Shown: positions 16,482 through 25,445 of the stretch, piece after piece
Position numbering within the stretch: the stretch's first letter is position 1
Layout: each line of letters begins with the position of its first letter
Program-made: the position numbers and the translations under genes
Assembly: GCA_016721465.1 (NCBI GenBank)
Contig: JADKIA010000028.1
Span: forward strand, 434,001 to 498,000
Length of the DNA: 64,000 bases
Source: Ideonella sp.
GTDB taxonomy: Bacteria > Pseudomonadota > Gammaproteobacteria > Burkholderiales > Burkholderiaceae_C
Reading direction: 5' to 3'
The notes under the pieces: model-generated
What the model saw: only the letters and a program-made list of their open reading frames with translations
What the model was told of the DNA's origin: nothing
Databases searched by the model: none

Positions 16482-18269
16482 TCAATGGCCCAGCGCCAGT
16501 CCCGAATTGCGCCGCGGATCGTTCGCGCCATAGAAGCGGTTCTTGCCCACCGGCTTGCCATCCAGCGTGGGGGCGCCCACGATGATGGCTGCCATGTGGT
16601 TGGCCGGCTGCGGGTTGCCGAACTTGTGACCCATGGCCTCCAGCATCTTCTGCGTGTCCGGGCTGAGCGCAAAGCGCTCCAGGTTGGTGGCCTCTGGCAG
16701 CCACTGTTGGTGGAATCGCGGGGCATCGACCGCCTCCTGGATGTTCATGCCGTAGTCGATGACGTTGACGATGGTGTGCAACACCGCCGTGATGATGCGG
16801 CTGCCACCAGGCGTGCCCAGCACCATCAACGGCTTGCCATCCCGCGTGACGATGGTCGGGCTCATCGATGACAGCGGCCGCTTGCCGGGCGCGATGGCGT
16901 TGGCCTGGCCCTGCACCAGCCCGTAGAGGTTGGGCACACCCACCTTGGCGGTGAAGTCGTCCATCTCGTTGTTGAGCAGCACGCCCGTGCCCGCGGCTGT
17001 GACGCGCGCACCGAACCAGTCGTTGAGCGTATAGGTCACGCTGACCGCGTTGCCGAACTTGTCGACGATGCTGTAGTGGGTGGTGTTGCTGCCCTCGTGC
17101 GGGGGGCTGCCGGGAACGATGTCTTTGCTGACGCCGGCCTTGGCGGGGTTAATGACGTCGCGAAGCTTCTGCGCATAGCCCTTGTCGAGCAGGCGCTGCA
17201 GCGGGTTGGTCACGAAGTCCGGGTCACCCAGGTAGGTGTTGCGGTCCATGTACGCATGGCGCATCGCTTCGATCTGCACGTGCACGGCTTGTGCCGAGCG
17301 GAAGCCCCAGTCTTTCAGCGGGTAGCCTTCCAGCACGTTGAGGATTTCGCAGACGATGACTCCACCCGAACTGGGCGGCGGTGCGCTGACGACGCGGTAG
17401 CCGCGGTAGTCGCACTCCACGGGCTTCATTTCACGCGTGCGGTACTGGTCCAGGTCGGCCTGGGTGATGATGCCCTTGCCGGCCTGACTGCTGGCCACGA
17501 TGGCCGCGCCCACCGGCCCCTGGTAGAAACCGCGCTCACCCTCGTCGCTGATGCGTCGCAGCGTGCGCGCCAGGTCCTTCTGCACCAAGGCCTGGCCTAC
17601 ATCGAAGGGCTGGCCCTTGTTCAGGAAGATGCTGGCCGTGGCCGCGTCCTTGGCGAAGTCGGCGGTGGCTGCGCGCAGCATGTCCACGTCACCCTGTTCC
17701 AGCTCAAAGCCCTGCTCGGCGTACCGGATGGCAGGGGCCATCAGCGCGGCGCGCTTCATCGTGCCGTACTGTTTCAGCGCCAGCTCAAGCCCATGCACCG
17801 TGCCGGGCACAGCCACAGCCAGGTGCCCCTTGGTCGACAGGCCAGGCACGACATTGCCGTCGGGGCCGATGTACATGTTGGCGGTGGCCGCCAAGGGCGC
17901 CTTCTCACGGAAGTCGAAGAAGGTCTTGCGGCCATCGGCAAGCTGGATGGTCATGAACCCGCCGCCACCCAGGTTGCCCGCAGCCGGGTACACCACCGCG
18001 AGCGCGTAACCCACCGCCACCGCCGCGTCCACTGCGTTGCCGCCGTCCTTCAGCACGTCCACACCGATGCGCGTGGCCAGGTGCTGGGCCGTGACGACCA
18101 TGCCGTTTTCGGCGGCCACTGGGGCCACCGAAGCGGCGTGCGCGGCGCTCACCGCTGCCAGCAAGAGCACGGTCCAGCGAGCCGTTCGCCGCAGCCCTTG
18201 GGCAAGCGGGGCTGGCAGGCCGCGGCGGGGCGATGCGGCCACGTTGGCCGAAACAAGAAGGTGCGTCAT
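16482..18269 (-). CDS. ggt: Gamma-glutamyltransferase
   Basis: 595 residues with a signal peptide (WTVLLLAAVSAAHA), hence periplasmic. The proenzyme self-cleaves before the nucleophilic Thr, seen here as Thr396 in GSNTTHYSIVD. Other family motifs: YPAAGNLGGGGFM, PGTVHGLELALKQYG and LSSMSPTIV. It hydrolyses or transfers the gamma-glutamyl group of glutathione and gamma-glutamyl amines. The ATG at 18269 has an AGGA site; the open frame extends far upstream, but those codons overlap paiB. Confidence 0.93.
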   Translation of the reverse strand: MTHLLVSANVAASPRRGLPAPLAQGLRRTARWTVLLLAAVSAAHAASVAPVAAENGMVVTAQHLATRIGVDVLKDGGNAVDAAVAVGYALAVVYPAAGNLGGGGFMTIQLADGRKTFFDFREKAPLAATANMYIGPDGNVVPGLSTKGHLAVAVPGTVHGLELALKQYGTMKRAALMAPAIRYAEQGFELEQGDVDMLRAATADFAKDAATASIFLNKGQPFDVGQALVQKDLARTLRRISDEGERGFYQGPVGAAIVASSQAGKGIITQADLDQYRTREMKPVECDYRGYRVVSAPPPSSGGVIVCEILNVLEGYPLKDWGFRSAQAVHVQIEAMRHAYMDRNTYLGDPDFVTNPLQRLLDKGYAQKLRDVINPAKAGVSKDIVPGSPPHEGSNTTHYSIVDKFGNAVSVTYTLNDWFGARVTAAGTGVLLNNEMDDFTAKVGVPNLYGLVQGQANAIAPGKRPLSSMSPTIVTRDGKPLMVLGTPGGSRIITAVLHTIVNVIDYGMNIQEAVDAPRFHQQWLPEATNLERFALSPDTQKMLEAMGHKFGNPQPANHMAAIIVGAPTLDGKPVGKNRFYGANDPRRNSGLALGH

Positions 18270-18301
18270 CGAAGAGTCCTGTTCTTTGAAGAGGGTTGCG
18301 G

Positions 18302-18925
18302 TCAGACCGTTTTGCGCATGGCCTGCGCCAATTCGGCCTGACCCCGTGCGTCCAGTTTGTCGCCGGCGCTCAGCCGGTCGCGCGCCTCCTTGTTCTGGCT
18401 GAGCTTGGACTTGCCGGTGAGTGATGTGAGCTCGATCTCGATGCCCACGATCTTGGCCAGCATCTCGTCTATGAATGCAGGCGCCGAGTCGCCCATCTTC
18501 CACGGCTTGGGCTCGGCGGCCTCGTGATGCTTGGTCAGGCGGGCCACCAGCCCGCGCACAAAGCGCTCGTCGTCCAGCACGGTGATCCGGCCATGGGCGT
18601 GCACGACCTCGTAGTTCCAGGTCGGCACCTGGCGGTGCGCCTCGTGCTTGCTGAGGTACCAGTTGGGCGACACGTACGACTCGGCGCCGCGGAAGATGAC
18701 CATCACTTCCGTCCCCGTGGGGCAGCGCTGCCAGACCGTGTTGGCGCGTGCCACATGGGCCGACAGCTTGCCCAGTGGCCCGCTGGCCGGGTCGAACTCG
18801 AAGGGGATGTGGTCCGCGTCCAGGCCGCCAGGCCCTGAAGTGACCAGCACGCCCAGCGGGTGGGCGTGGATGATGCGTTGCAACTGCTCGGGCTGGGTCA
18901 GGGCAAAGTGGGGCGGGGTGTACAT
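18302..18925 (-). CDS. paiB: FMN-binding PaiB-family protein
   Basis: 207 residues beginning MYTPPHFALTQPEQL. PaiB signatures: HIPFEFDPASGPLGKLSAHV, VIFRGAESYVSPNWY and VPTWNYEVVHAHGRI. The family has an FMN-binding split-barrel fold; Bacillus PaiB was reported as a repressor of sporulation and protease genes, and other members act as flavin proteins. It lies 32 bp upstream of ggt on the same strand and divergent from the MocR gene, a common PaiB arrangement. Confidence 0.88.
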   Translation of the reverse strand: MYTPPHFALTQPEQLQRIIHAHPLGVLVTSGPGGLDADHIPFEFDPASGPLGKLSAHVARANTVWQRCPTGTEVMVIFRGAESYVSPNWYLSKHEAHRQVPTWNYEVVHAHGRITVLDDERFVRGLVARLTKHHEAAEPKPWKMGDSAPAFIDEMLAKIVGIEIELTSLTGKSKLSQNKEARDRLSAGDKLDARGQAELAQAMRKTV

Positions 18926-19036
18926 CGCGGGTTCCAGTGAGGTGGCGGTCAAGTGGTGACCAGTTGGCGGCAGCGCGGAGCATGAACTGTCCACCCAAAC
19001 CGGCACAATAGAAAGATCCAGTTTCTGAGAATTTGC

Positions 19037-20539
19037 ATGGGCCAGTTGCCATCACCCACTGCCAGGCGCGCGGAGTCGACTTCCGTGGGTCGGCGCCTGT
19101 ACGAGCAACTGCGACGGCAGATGAACGACGGCACGCTGTGCGCGGGCAGCCCGGTGCCTTCCACGCGCACGCTGGCGGCCGAGTTCGGCGTGTCGCGCAC
19201 CACCGTCACGGCGGTGTACGAGCAATTGGCGGCCGAAGGCTTCATCGTCACCGCACCCGGGCGCGTGGCGCGGGTGGCCAGCCAACTGACCCCATCGGCG
19301 CCGCCCAGGTCGGGCCGGCGAACACGGCCGCAGCCCACGTTGTCGGCCTACGGCACGCGCGTCGAAGCCATGGCCTTGCCGGCCCTGTCTGCGGGCAAGC
19401 CACCGCGCATCGACTTTCTCTACGGCGCGGTGGCCGCGCGCGACTTTCCTGCGCTGCCCTGGCGGCGCGCACACCAGGCCGCGCTGCTGCAGCACCAGCC
19501 TCGCCTGTATTACGAGCCACCCGAGGGCGACGTGTCACTGCGCCGCGCGCTGCAGGGCTACCTCGCGCGGGCGCGCGGGCTGCTGTGCGACGCCGAGCAG
19601 ATTGTCATCGTGCATGGCTCGCAGCAGGCCATCGACCTGTGCGCGCGGGTGCTGCTCGACCCCGGCGACGCCTTCGCGTTCGAAGACCCGGGCTACCTGA
19701 TGGCACGTCGCTGCTTCGAGGCCACGGGTGCCCGGTTGCTGCCCGTGCCGGTGGACGACCTGGGGCTGGACACCACGCGCCTGCCAGAAGACCGCCACGT
19801 GCGGCTGGCCTACACCACGCCGTCGCACCAGTTTCCCCTGGGCGCCATGCTGCCCATCGGCCGGCGGCAGGAACTGCTGCGCTGGGCGGCGCGGCGCCAG
19901 GCCTGGATCATCGAAGACGACTACGACGGCGAGTTTCGCTACGGCCAGCGCCCCATCGAAGCGCTGCACGCCATCGACACCGAAGGTCGCGTCATCTACA
20001 TCGGCACCTTTTCCAAGGCCCTGTCGCCGCAGCTGCGACTGGGCTACCTGGTGCTGCCGGCCGAATTGGTGCCGGTGTTTCGCCAGGCCAAGCGGCTGAG
20101 CGACCGCCACGCGCCGGTGATCGAGCAGCGCGCGCTGGCATCGCTGATCGACAGCGGGGCCTACGAACGCCATGTGCGCCGCGTGCGGCGCGAGAACGAG
20201 CGCCGGCGCAACGTGCTGCTGGACGCCATCGCGGCGCACCTGCCCGCCGGTGCCCTTGTGGTTGGCGCCGCGGCCGGGCTGCACGTGGTGCTGTGGTTGC
20301 CCATGCTGGGTCAGCGGGACGAAGCTGCGTTGGTGGCAGCGGCGCGGGAGGCCGGCGTGGGCGTGTATCCCCTGTCGCCGTTGTATGCGGGGCTCCCGGC
20401 TCGCAGCAGTCCTCGCCCAGTTGGGCTGATCCTTGGATACGCCAGCCTCGATGTGGAGCAGATCCGCAGAGGCACGCGGGCTTTGGCCGCAGTTGTTTCG
20501 AAGTTAACAAGGGCAGGCGGCCCAGGTCTGCGGGCCTAA
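19037..20539 (+). CDS. MocR-type regulator (GntR HTH fused to aminotransferase-like domain)
   Basis: 500 residues. N-terminal GntR winged HTH (LYEQLRRQMNDGTLCAGSPV ... TRTLAAEFGVSRTTVTAVYE), a linker, then a class I aminotransferase-like domain with the PLP lysine in YIGTFSKALSPQLRLGYLV. MocR regulators sense PLP or a PLP-amine adduct. Divergent from paiB-ggt with a 111-bp intergenic region, so it probably controls that operon. Its 3' end overlaps the predicted ancestral leuD end by 4 bp, convergently. Confidence 0.9.
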   Translation: MGQLPSPTARRAESTSVGRRLYEQLRRQMNDGTLCAGSPVPSTRTLAAEFGVSRTTVTAVYEQLAAEGFIVTAPGRVARVASQLTPSAPPRSGRRTRPQPTLSAYGTRVEAMALPALSAGKPPRIDFLYGAVAARDFPALPWRRAHQAALLQHQPRLYYEPPEGDVSLRRALQGYLARARGLLCDAEQIVIVHGSQQAIDLCARVLLDPGDAFAFEDPGYLMARRCFEATGARLLPVPVDDLGLDTTRLPEDRHVRLAYTTPSHQFPLGAMLPIGRRQELLRWAARRQAWIIEDDYDGEFRYGQRPIEALHAIDTEGRVIYIGTFSKALSPQLRLGYLVLPAELVPVFRQAKRLSDRHAPVIEQRALASLIDSGAYERHVRRVRRENERRRNVLLDAIAAHLPAGALVVGAAAGLHVVLWLPMLGQRDEAALVAAAREAGVGVYPLSPLYAGLPARSSPRPVGLILGYASLDVEQIRRGTRALAAVVSKLTRAGGPGLRA

Positions 20540-21188
20540 CTGTCGGCATTGCTGAAGCGCTGCCTCGCGCGCCGGGCCACGTCGCGCAGCCAGGGTCGAT
20601 CGGCCCAATGGCGCAGGGAAAGGCGTCGATGTCGCGCCGCATCGCCAGGGTGGCGCCGATCAGGTCGGTGCCACCCTGCAGCATGCGGCGGTGGCGCTCG
20701 GCCAGTTGAAAATCGACGCGCTGCTCTTCGGTACTGAGCACCAGCGACTGCAGATCGATGCAGATCTTCAGTGGCGCCTCGCCCAGCTTCGCCTGGACGA
20801 TCAGCGCCTGCACCTCGGCCGGCGGCAGCATCAAGGCCAGCAGGCCGTTGTTCATGGCGTTGGAATAGAAGATCTCCCCGAAGCTCGGCGCGATGACGGT
20901 GGCAATGCCGTACTGCTGCAGGCCCCACACCGCATGCTCGCGGCTGGAGCCGCAGCCGAAGTTCGCGCCGGCGATGAGGATGCGCGTGCCCGAGAAGGCC
21001 GGCAGATTGAGCACGAAGTCGGCCCGTGGCGTCCCGTCGGCGTCGAAGCGCAGGTCCCACAGCAAGCCGCGGTCAAGGCCGGTCTTGTCGATGCCGCGCA
21101 GGAACTGCTTGGGCATGATCTGGTCGGTGTCGAGGTTGTCGATGGCGATGACCGCCGCCAGGCCGCTGATGATGTGGCGTTCCGTCAT
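20536..21188 (-). pseudogene. leuD: LeuD-type small subunit, frameshifted near its C-terminus
   Basis: The first ~190 residues are a complete isopropylmalate-dehydratase small-subunit core: DNLDTDQIMPKQFL, GANFGCGSSREHAVWGL and APSFGEIFYSNAMNNGLLAL. After RRDIDAFP the frame breaks at the TTTCCC run near 20613-20620. Restoring one base gives the family-like ending HWADRPWL and a stop at 20536 (217 aa). As read, translation instead runs to 19992 through the antisense strand of the MocR gene, adding ~180 unrelated residues. Start overlaps the leuC stop (ATGA). A sequencing error cannot be excluded. Confidence 0.75.
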
Positions 21189-22588
21189 GCGCCGGGCTCC
21201 AGTTGTCGCACGTCGGTGATGTGCCCCGTGATCGCCGCGGCGGCAGCCATGGCAGGGCTCATCAGGTGGGTGATCGCACCGCGGCCCTGGCGGCCTTCGA
21301 AGTTGCGGTTGGTGGTGGAGGCGCAGCGCTGTCCCGGTGCCAGCACGTCGTCGTTCATGGCCAGGCACATGGAGCAACCCGGCCGCCGCCATTCGAAACC
21401 GGCCGCCTTGAAGACATCGGCCAGACCTTCAGCCTCGGCCTGCGCCTGCACGGCGCCCGAACCAGGCACCACCATTGCGCGCACACCGGGCGCCACGCGG
21501 CGCTGGCCGACTACCCCGGCGGCAGCGCGCAGGTCTTCGATGCGCGCGTTGGTGCACGAGCCGATGAACACATGCTGCACCGGCAGGCCTTGCAAAGAAT
21601 GCCCCGGGGCCAGACCGGTGTAGCGCAATGCGCGCTCGGCGTTGCCGGCTTCAGCGCTGCCCTCGGCCGGAATGCGGCCGTTGATCGGGATGGCCTGGTC
21701 CGGGCTGGTGCCCCAGGTCACGTAAGGCGCGACCTCGGCCGCGTCGAATGCGTGTTCGGCGTCGAAGTGCGCTGCGTCGTCGCTGTGCAGCGTGGCCCAG
21801 TCGGCCAGCGCGGCCGCTTGCTGCGTGCCGTCGATGTCCGGCGCACGGTCCAGCACGTAGCCAATCGCAGCGGCGTCCGGCGCGATCAATGCGCCGCGTG
21901 CGCCAGCTTCCACCGCCATGTTGCACAGCGTGAAGCGGGCCTCCACCGACAAGGCCGAAATGGCTTGGCCGCAGAACTCCACCACACAGCCCCGCGCGCC
22001 CTGGGCACCGATGCGGCTGATGATCATCAGGATCAGGTCCTTGGCCGTGGTGCCCACGGGCAGTTGGCCCTCCACGCGGATGCGCATGTCGCGCGCCAGG
22101 CGGTACACCAGCGTCTGCGTGGCCAGCACATGCTCCACCTCGGAAGTGCCGATACCGAAGCCCAGCGCACCGAGCGCGCCGTAGGTGGTGGTGTGGCTGT
22201 CGCCGCAGATGACCACCATGCCCGGACGGATGAGTCCGTGCTCTGGCGCGATGATGTGCTCGATGCCCTGCAGCGGGTCGTTGGTGTCGAACAAGGCGAT
22301 GCCGTGCAGCTTGCAGTTGCGTTTCAGGTTGGTCGCCTGCAGGGCCGAGGCCGGGTCCTGGATGACGCGCGGCAGGGCGGCATGGGTCGGGATGACGTGG
22401 CTCACCGTGGCCAGGTTCTGCCCCGGCACGGCCACCGCGCGGCCCTTGTCGTGCAAGCCGGCAAAGGCCTGCGGGCTGGTGTACTCATTCATCAGGTGCA
22501 GGTCGCAGAACAGCAGCACGTGCTGGTCGTCGAGCGGCGCCACGGTGTGCGAGTCGACCAGTTTGCGGTAGAGGGTTCTGGCGTTCAT
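21185..22588 (-). CDS. leuC: LeuC-type large subunit of an aconitase-family dehydratase
   Basis: 467 residues. Iron-sulfur cysteines are present in VFIGSCTNARIEDL and RRPGCSMCLAMNDD; substrate-loop motifs VICGDSHTTTYGALG and GIGTSEVEHVLATQT. With LeuD it isomerises 2- to 3-isopropylmalate in leucine synthesis, but this copy sits inside a hydrolase operon and not with leuA/leuB, so a catabolic hydro-lyase role (citraconate or dimethylmalate type) is equally possible. The ATG at 22588 overlaps the upstream stop. Confidence 0.88.
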   Translation of the reverse strand: MNARTLYRKLVDSHTVAPLDDQHVLLFCDLHLMNEYTSPQAFAGLHDKGRAVAVPGQNLATVSHVIPTHAALPRVIQDPASALQATNLKRNCKLHGIALFDTNDPLQGIEHIIAPEHGLIRPGMVVICGDSHTTTYGALGALGFGIGTSEVEHVLATQTLVYRLARDMRIRVEGQLPVGTTAKDLILMIISRIGAQGARGCVVEFCGQAISALSVEARFTLCNMAVEAGARGALIAPDAAAIGYVLDRAPDIDGTQQAAALADWATLHSDDAAHFDAEHAFDAAEVAPYVTWGTSPDQAIPINGRIPAEGSAEAGNAERALRYTGLAPGHSLQGLPVQHVFIGSCTNARIEDLRAAAGVVGQRRVAPGVRAMVVPGSGAVQAQAEAEGLADVFKAAGFEWRRPGCSMCLAMNDDVLAPGQRCASTTNRNFEGRQGRGAITHLMSPAMAAAAAITGHITDVRQLEPGA

Positions 22589-23340
22589 GCCGATGCCGGG
22601 CAAGCCGACGCGCGCCGGCCAGCCAGATAGTCGGTGACCAGGCTGTGCAGCCGTTCGGTGCCAAACGAGTGGTAATGCCCGGGGTGCACCAGGCGCGGCG
22701 CCAGGCGGGCCAGCCGCACCATGCTGGCGGCGTAGTGGTCGGGCACGCAGCCATGGGCGTTGTCGATGAGCTCGCCGTCGTAGACCACGTCGCCGGAGTA
22801 CAGCGTGTCCTGTGCCGGGTCGTACAGCGCAATCGACCCGGGCGAGTGGCCGGGCAGGTGCAGCACCTCCAGCGCCCGGTCACCCAGGTCGATGGTGTCG
22901 CCGTCGTTCAGCGCGCGCTGCACCACGCACGGCCGGTAGCGGTAGCTGGCCGCGCTGAAGCCGGCGTACGGCAGCTCGTCGAAGTACCCGTCGACATTGA
23001 AGCCCTGCTCCGGCAGCGCCAGCGCAGCGGTGGCGTCGCCCTGCTTCATGAGGTCGATCTCCTGGCAGTGCAGGCAGGTGTCATGGAAGTCCGCCAGGCC
23101 CCCGGCGTGGTCGAAGTGCATGTGCGTGCAGACGACGGTGAGCGGCTTGTCCAGCAGCGGCGCCAGGTAGCGGGCCAGGTCGGACACGCCCAGGCCGGTG
23201 TCAATCAGCAGGTGCCGGTCGCGCCCGGTCAGCAGCCAGAGGTTGGCGCGTGCGATCGGGTCGAAGTGCTTCTCGGTGATGCGGATCAGGTCGGGTGCCA
23301 GCCGCTCGTGCTGGAACCACTCGGTGGCCACCGGCTTCAT
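22585..23340 (-). CDS. MBL-fold metallohydrolase
   Basis: 251 residues with metallo-beta-lactamase metal motifs THMHFDHAGG, LHLPGHSPGSIALYD, LYSGDVVYDGE and the late VHPGHYHSFG. The family includes glyoxalase II, lactonases and thioesterases; the substrate cannot be assigned. ATGA overlaps at both ends couple it to the alpha/beta hydrolase before it and leuC after it. Confidence 0.85.
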   Translation of the reverse strand: MKPVATEWFQHERLAPDLIRITEKHFDPIARANLWLLTGRDRHLLIDTGLGVSDLARYLAPLLDKPLTVVCTHMHFDHAGGLADFHDTCLHCQEIDLMKQGDATAALALPEQGFNVDGYFDELPYAGFSAASYRYRPCVVQRALNDGDTIDLGDRALEVLHLPGHSPGSIALYDPAQDTLYSGDVVYDGELIDNAHGCVPDHYAASMVRLARLAPRLVHPGHYHSFGTERLHSLVTDYLAGRRASACPASA

Positions 23341-24272
23341 GCCACTGTCCCCCGCCGGGCCAGGAACGGCAGCACCCGCTCGAGCAGCAGGCCCGGCGCT
23401 TCTTCGGCGATGTAGTGGCCGCAGGGCAGCGCCTCCCCCTGCACCTGGGTGGCCACGCGCTGCCACTCCTGCAGCGGCTGAAAACAGCTGTGCACCACAC
23501 CTTGGGCGCCCCAGAGCACCAGCGTCGGCGTGCTCAGGTGGCGCTCGGCGTCGCGGTCGGCGCGGTCGTGTTCCAGGTCGATGCCGGCGGCGGCGCGGTA
23601 GTCCTCGCAGATGCCGTGGGCGGCACCGGGCAGCGCCATCGCGCGTTCGTAGGCCGCCAGCGCGGGCGGCGTGAAAGGCGCCAAGCCCGCACTGCGCCGG
23701 CCGATGACGTCGCGCACATAGGCGGCAGGGTCGGCTTCGATCAGCCGCTCGGGCAGGGGTGCGGGCTGGATCAGCAGGAACCAATGCCAGTACGCGGTGG
23801 CAAAGGCGCGCGAGGTCTGCTCGTACATGGCCAGCGTGGGCGCCACGTCCAGCAGCACCATGCGTCCCACGCGCTCGGCATGGTCCAGCGCCAGACGGTG
23901 CGCCACGCGCGCGCCGCGGTCGTGCGCCAGCACGTCAAAGTGTTCGTGGCCCAGGGTCTGCATCAGCCGCACCTGGTCGCGCGCCATCACCCGCTTGGCG
24001 TAGTTGGCATGGTCGGGCAGGCCGGCAGGCTTGGACGAGTCACCGTAGCCGCGCAGGTCCGCCAACACCACGTTGTGCGTTCGTGCCAGCGTGGGCGCCA
24101 CCTTGTGCCACATGGCCCGGGTCTGCGGGTGACCGTGCAGCAGCAGCAGGGGCGGGCCACTGCCACCCACCAGGGCGTCGATCTCGACACCATCGTCCAC
24201 CTCCACCCGGTGGCCTTGCAGGCCGGGGAAGAGGGCTTGGTCGTGGGCGGGCAGCATGTTCGACTCAGGCAT
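23337..24272 (-). CDS. Alpha/beta hydrolase, haloacetate dehalogenase-like
   Basis: 311 residues. PPLLLLHGHPQTRAMWHKV (oxyanion region), VLAHDRGARVAHRLALDH with an Asp nucleophile rather than Ser, and PCGHYIAEEAPG with the catalytic His. An Asp nucleophile in HDRGARV is the hallmark of fluoroacetate/haloacetate dehalogenases and related epoxide hydrolases; the true substrate may be unrelated to halogens. The ATG at 24272 overlaps the preceding stop by 8 bp; an ATG at 24257 is an alternative. Confidence 0.83.
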   Translation of the reverse strand: MPESNMLPAHDQALFPGLQGHRVEVDDGVEIDALVGGSGPPLLLLHGHPQTRAMWHKVAPTLARTHNVVLADLRGYGDSSKPAGLPDHANYAKRVMARDQVRLMQTLGHEHFDVLAHDRGARVAHRLALDHAERVGRMVLLDVAPTLAMYEQTSRAFATAYWHWFLLIQPAPLPERLIEADPAAYVRDVIGRRSAGLAPFTPPALAAYERAMALPGAAHGICEDYRAAAGIDLEHDRADRDAERHLSTPTLVLWGAQGVVHSCFQPLQEWQRVATQVQGEALPCGHYIAEEAPGLLLERVLPFLARRGTVA

Positions 24273-25368
24273 CGGTGGCGATGAGCGCATCGCGCCCGCG
24301 CTGGCAAAGCCGGACGCCCTCGCGCAGAACGGACTCGCGCCAGGCCGGGTCCGACGGGATGAAAGCCTCTTGGTATTCGGTGCGGGCACGCTGCAGCGCT
24401 TCGGTCTCGGCGCGTTGCCGCCGCATCCATGCCAACGCCAGGTGCGCACGCTGCATGCGACGCCGCTCGTGCGTGCCGAACTCGATCACCACGGCGGACA
24501 TCTCGCAGCCCGGCAGCATGGCCGGCAGCGCGTCGATGAGCAGACCCTGGTAGATCGCGAAGGCCTTGTGCGTGGCGCCGTGGCCGTTGAATGAGGCCTC
24601 GCCCCAGACGGCGCAGGCACGTTGCCGCGCCGGCGTGCCCGGCGCATCGAAATTGAAGAAGAACGGCAGGCCGTAGGGGCCGATGCCGGTGTGCAGGTCC
24701 ACCCACATGCAACGCCGCGCCGCGCCCAGCACGCGCGGCAGCAACTGGCGCAAGGCCAGGTTCGCCCACTCGGGCCCCTGTCCGCCGTAGAACAGGCCTT
24801 CCGGGTGCCGGTACTGGCCACCGTTGAACGCGTCAGAAAACGCTTGCTCGCCCTCGCGGGCGCGAAACGCGTCCATGGCGTCGAAGGCTCGTGCGATCGC
24901 GGGTTCCGTCCACTCCGCCAGCATCAGATGGGGATGCAACGCCGCGGTGCCGGCGTGGGGTGCGGGCATCGCCGCAAAGTCGATGAAGTTGCGGTTGAGG
25001 TCGACGTTGTTCTCCGTCACCCGCTGGCCGTGGGCGAAGCCCCAAGGGTTGATGGCATGCACCAGCAGCACGGCGGTGCCCGGGGGCAGGGCGCCGGGCC
25101 CGCCGGCCTTCAACCAGGCGGTCTGCACGGCAGACCCAGCATAGCCTTCGATGCCGTGCGTGCCGCAGGAGACCACGAACACGCTGGTGGCCTGCGGGTC
25201 GCCGAAGTGGGCCGTGTCCAGCCCCAGGGGCTGGCCCTGTGCATCGGCGGCGGGATGTCGCTGTCCGTCGAGGCGACCGCCCAGCGCGGTCACGGCCTGC
25301 AGCCAGGCACGGCGGGCGTCGGCGTAGCTGGCGGCAAAGCCGTGGACATCTTGCGGCGGGGCGCTCAT
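24265..25368 (-). CDS. DUF2817 (M14-like metallopeptidase family) protein
   Basis: 367 residues. Zinc-peptidase-like motifs: VVSCGTHGIEGYAGSAVQ (H and E ligands), NNVDLNRNF, WVDLHTGIGPYGLPFFF and VVIEFGTHE. DUF2817 belongs to the carboxypeptidase M14 clan; no signal peptide, so probably cytoplasmic. It would hydrolyse an amide, peptide or amino-acid conjugate. It follows the LuxR gene by 77 bp on the same strand and is coupled to the next hydrolase. Confidence 0.82.
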   Translation of the reverse strand: MSAPPQDVHGFAASYADARRAWLQAVTALGGRLDGQRHPAADAQGQPLGLDTAHFGDPQATSVFVVSCGTHGIEGYAGSAVQTAWLKAGGPGALPPGTAVLLVHAINPWGFAHGQRVTENNVDLNRNFIDFAAMPAPHAGTAALHPHLMLAEWTEPAIARAFDAMDAFRAREGEQAFSDAFNGGQYRHPEGLFYGGQGPEWANLALRQLLPRVLGAARRCMWVDLHTGIGPYGLPFFFNFDAPGTPARQRACAVWGEASFNGHGATHKAFAIYQGLLIDALPAMLPGCEMSAVVIEFGTHERRRMQRAHLALAWMRRQRAETEALQRARTEYQEAFIPSDPAWRESVLREGVRLCQRGRDALIATDA

Positions 25369-25445
25369 CGTGCCCAGATGCTAGGTCTGCCAGGGCATGC
25401 CGGCCATGGCCGTCCCGGCATACGGGATCACCCTGACTCAGCCTC

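Noticed and set aside
17076..18341. A 421-codon plus-strand frame opposite ggt
   Set aside because: It mirrors the codon structure of the strongly supported gamma-glutamyltransferase gene; composition is Val/Gly/His/Arg-rich without any domain, as usual for antisense frames in GC-rich DNA.
19992..21392. A 466-residue LeuD fusion protein
   Set aside because: The extra C-terminal residues are antisense to the MocR gene and unrelated to any domain; a frameshift near 20613-20620 explains the open frame better than a real fusion.
23337..24272. Firm assignment as fluoroacetate dehalogenase
   Set aside because: The Asp nucleophile fits, but the same motif occurs in epoxide hydrolases and uncharacterised relatives, and nothing nearby suggests halogenated substrates.
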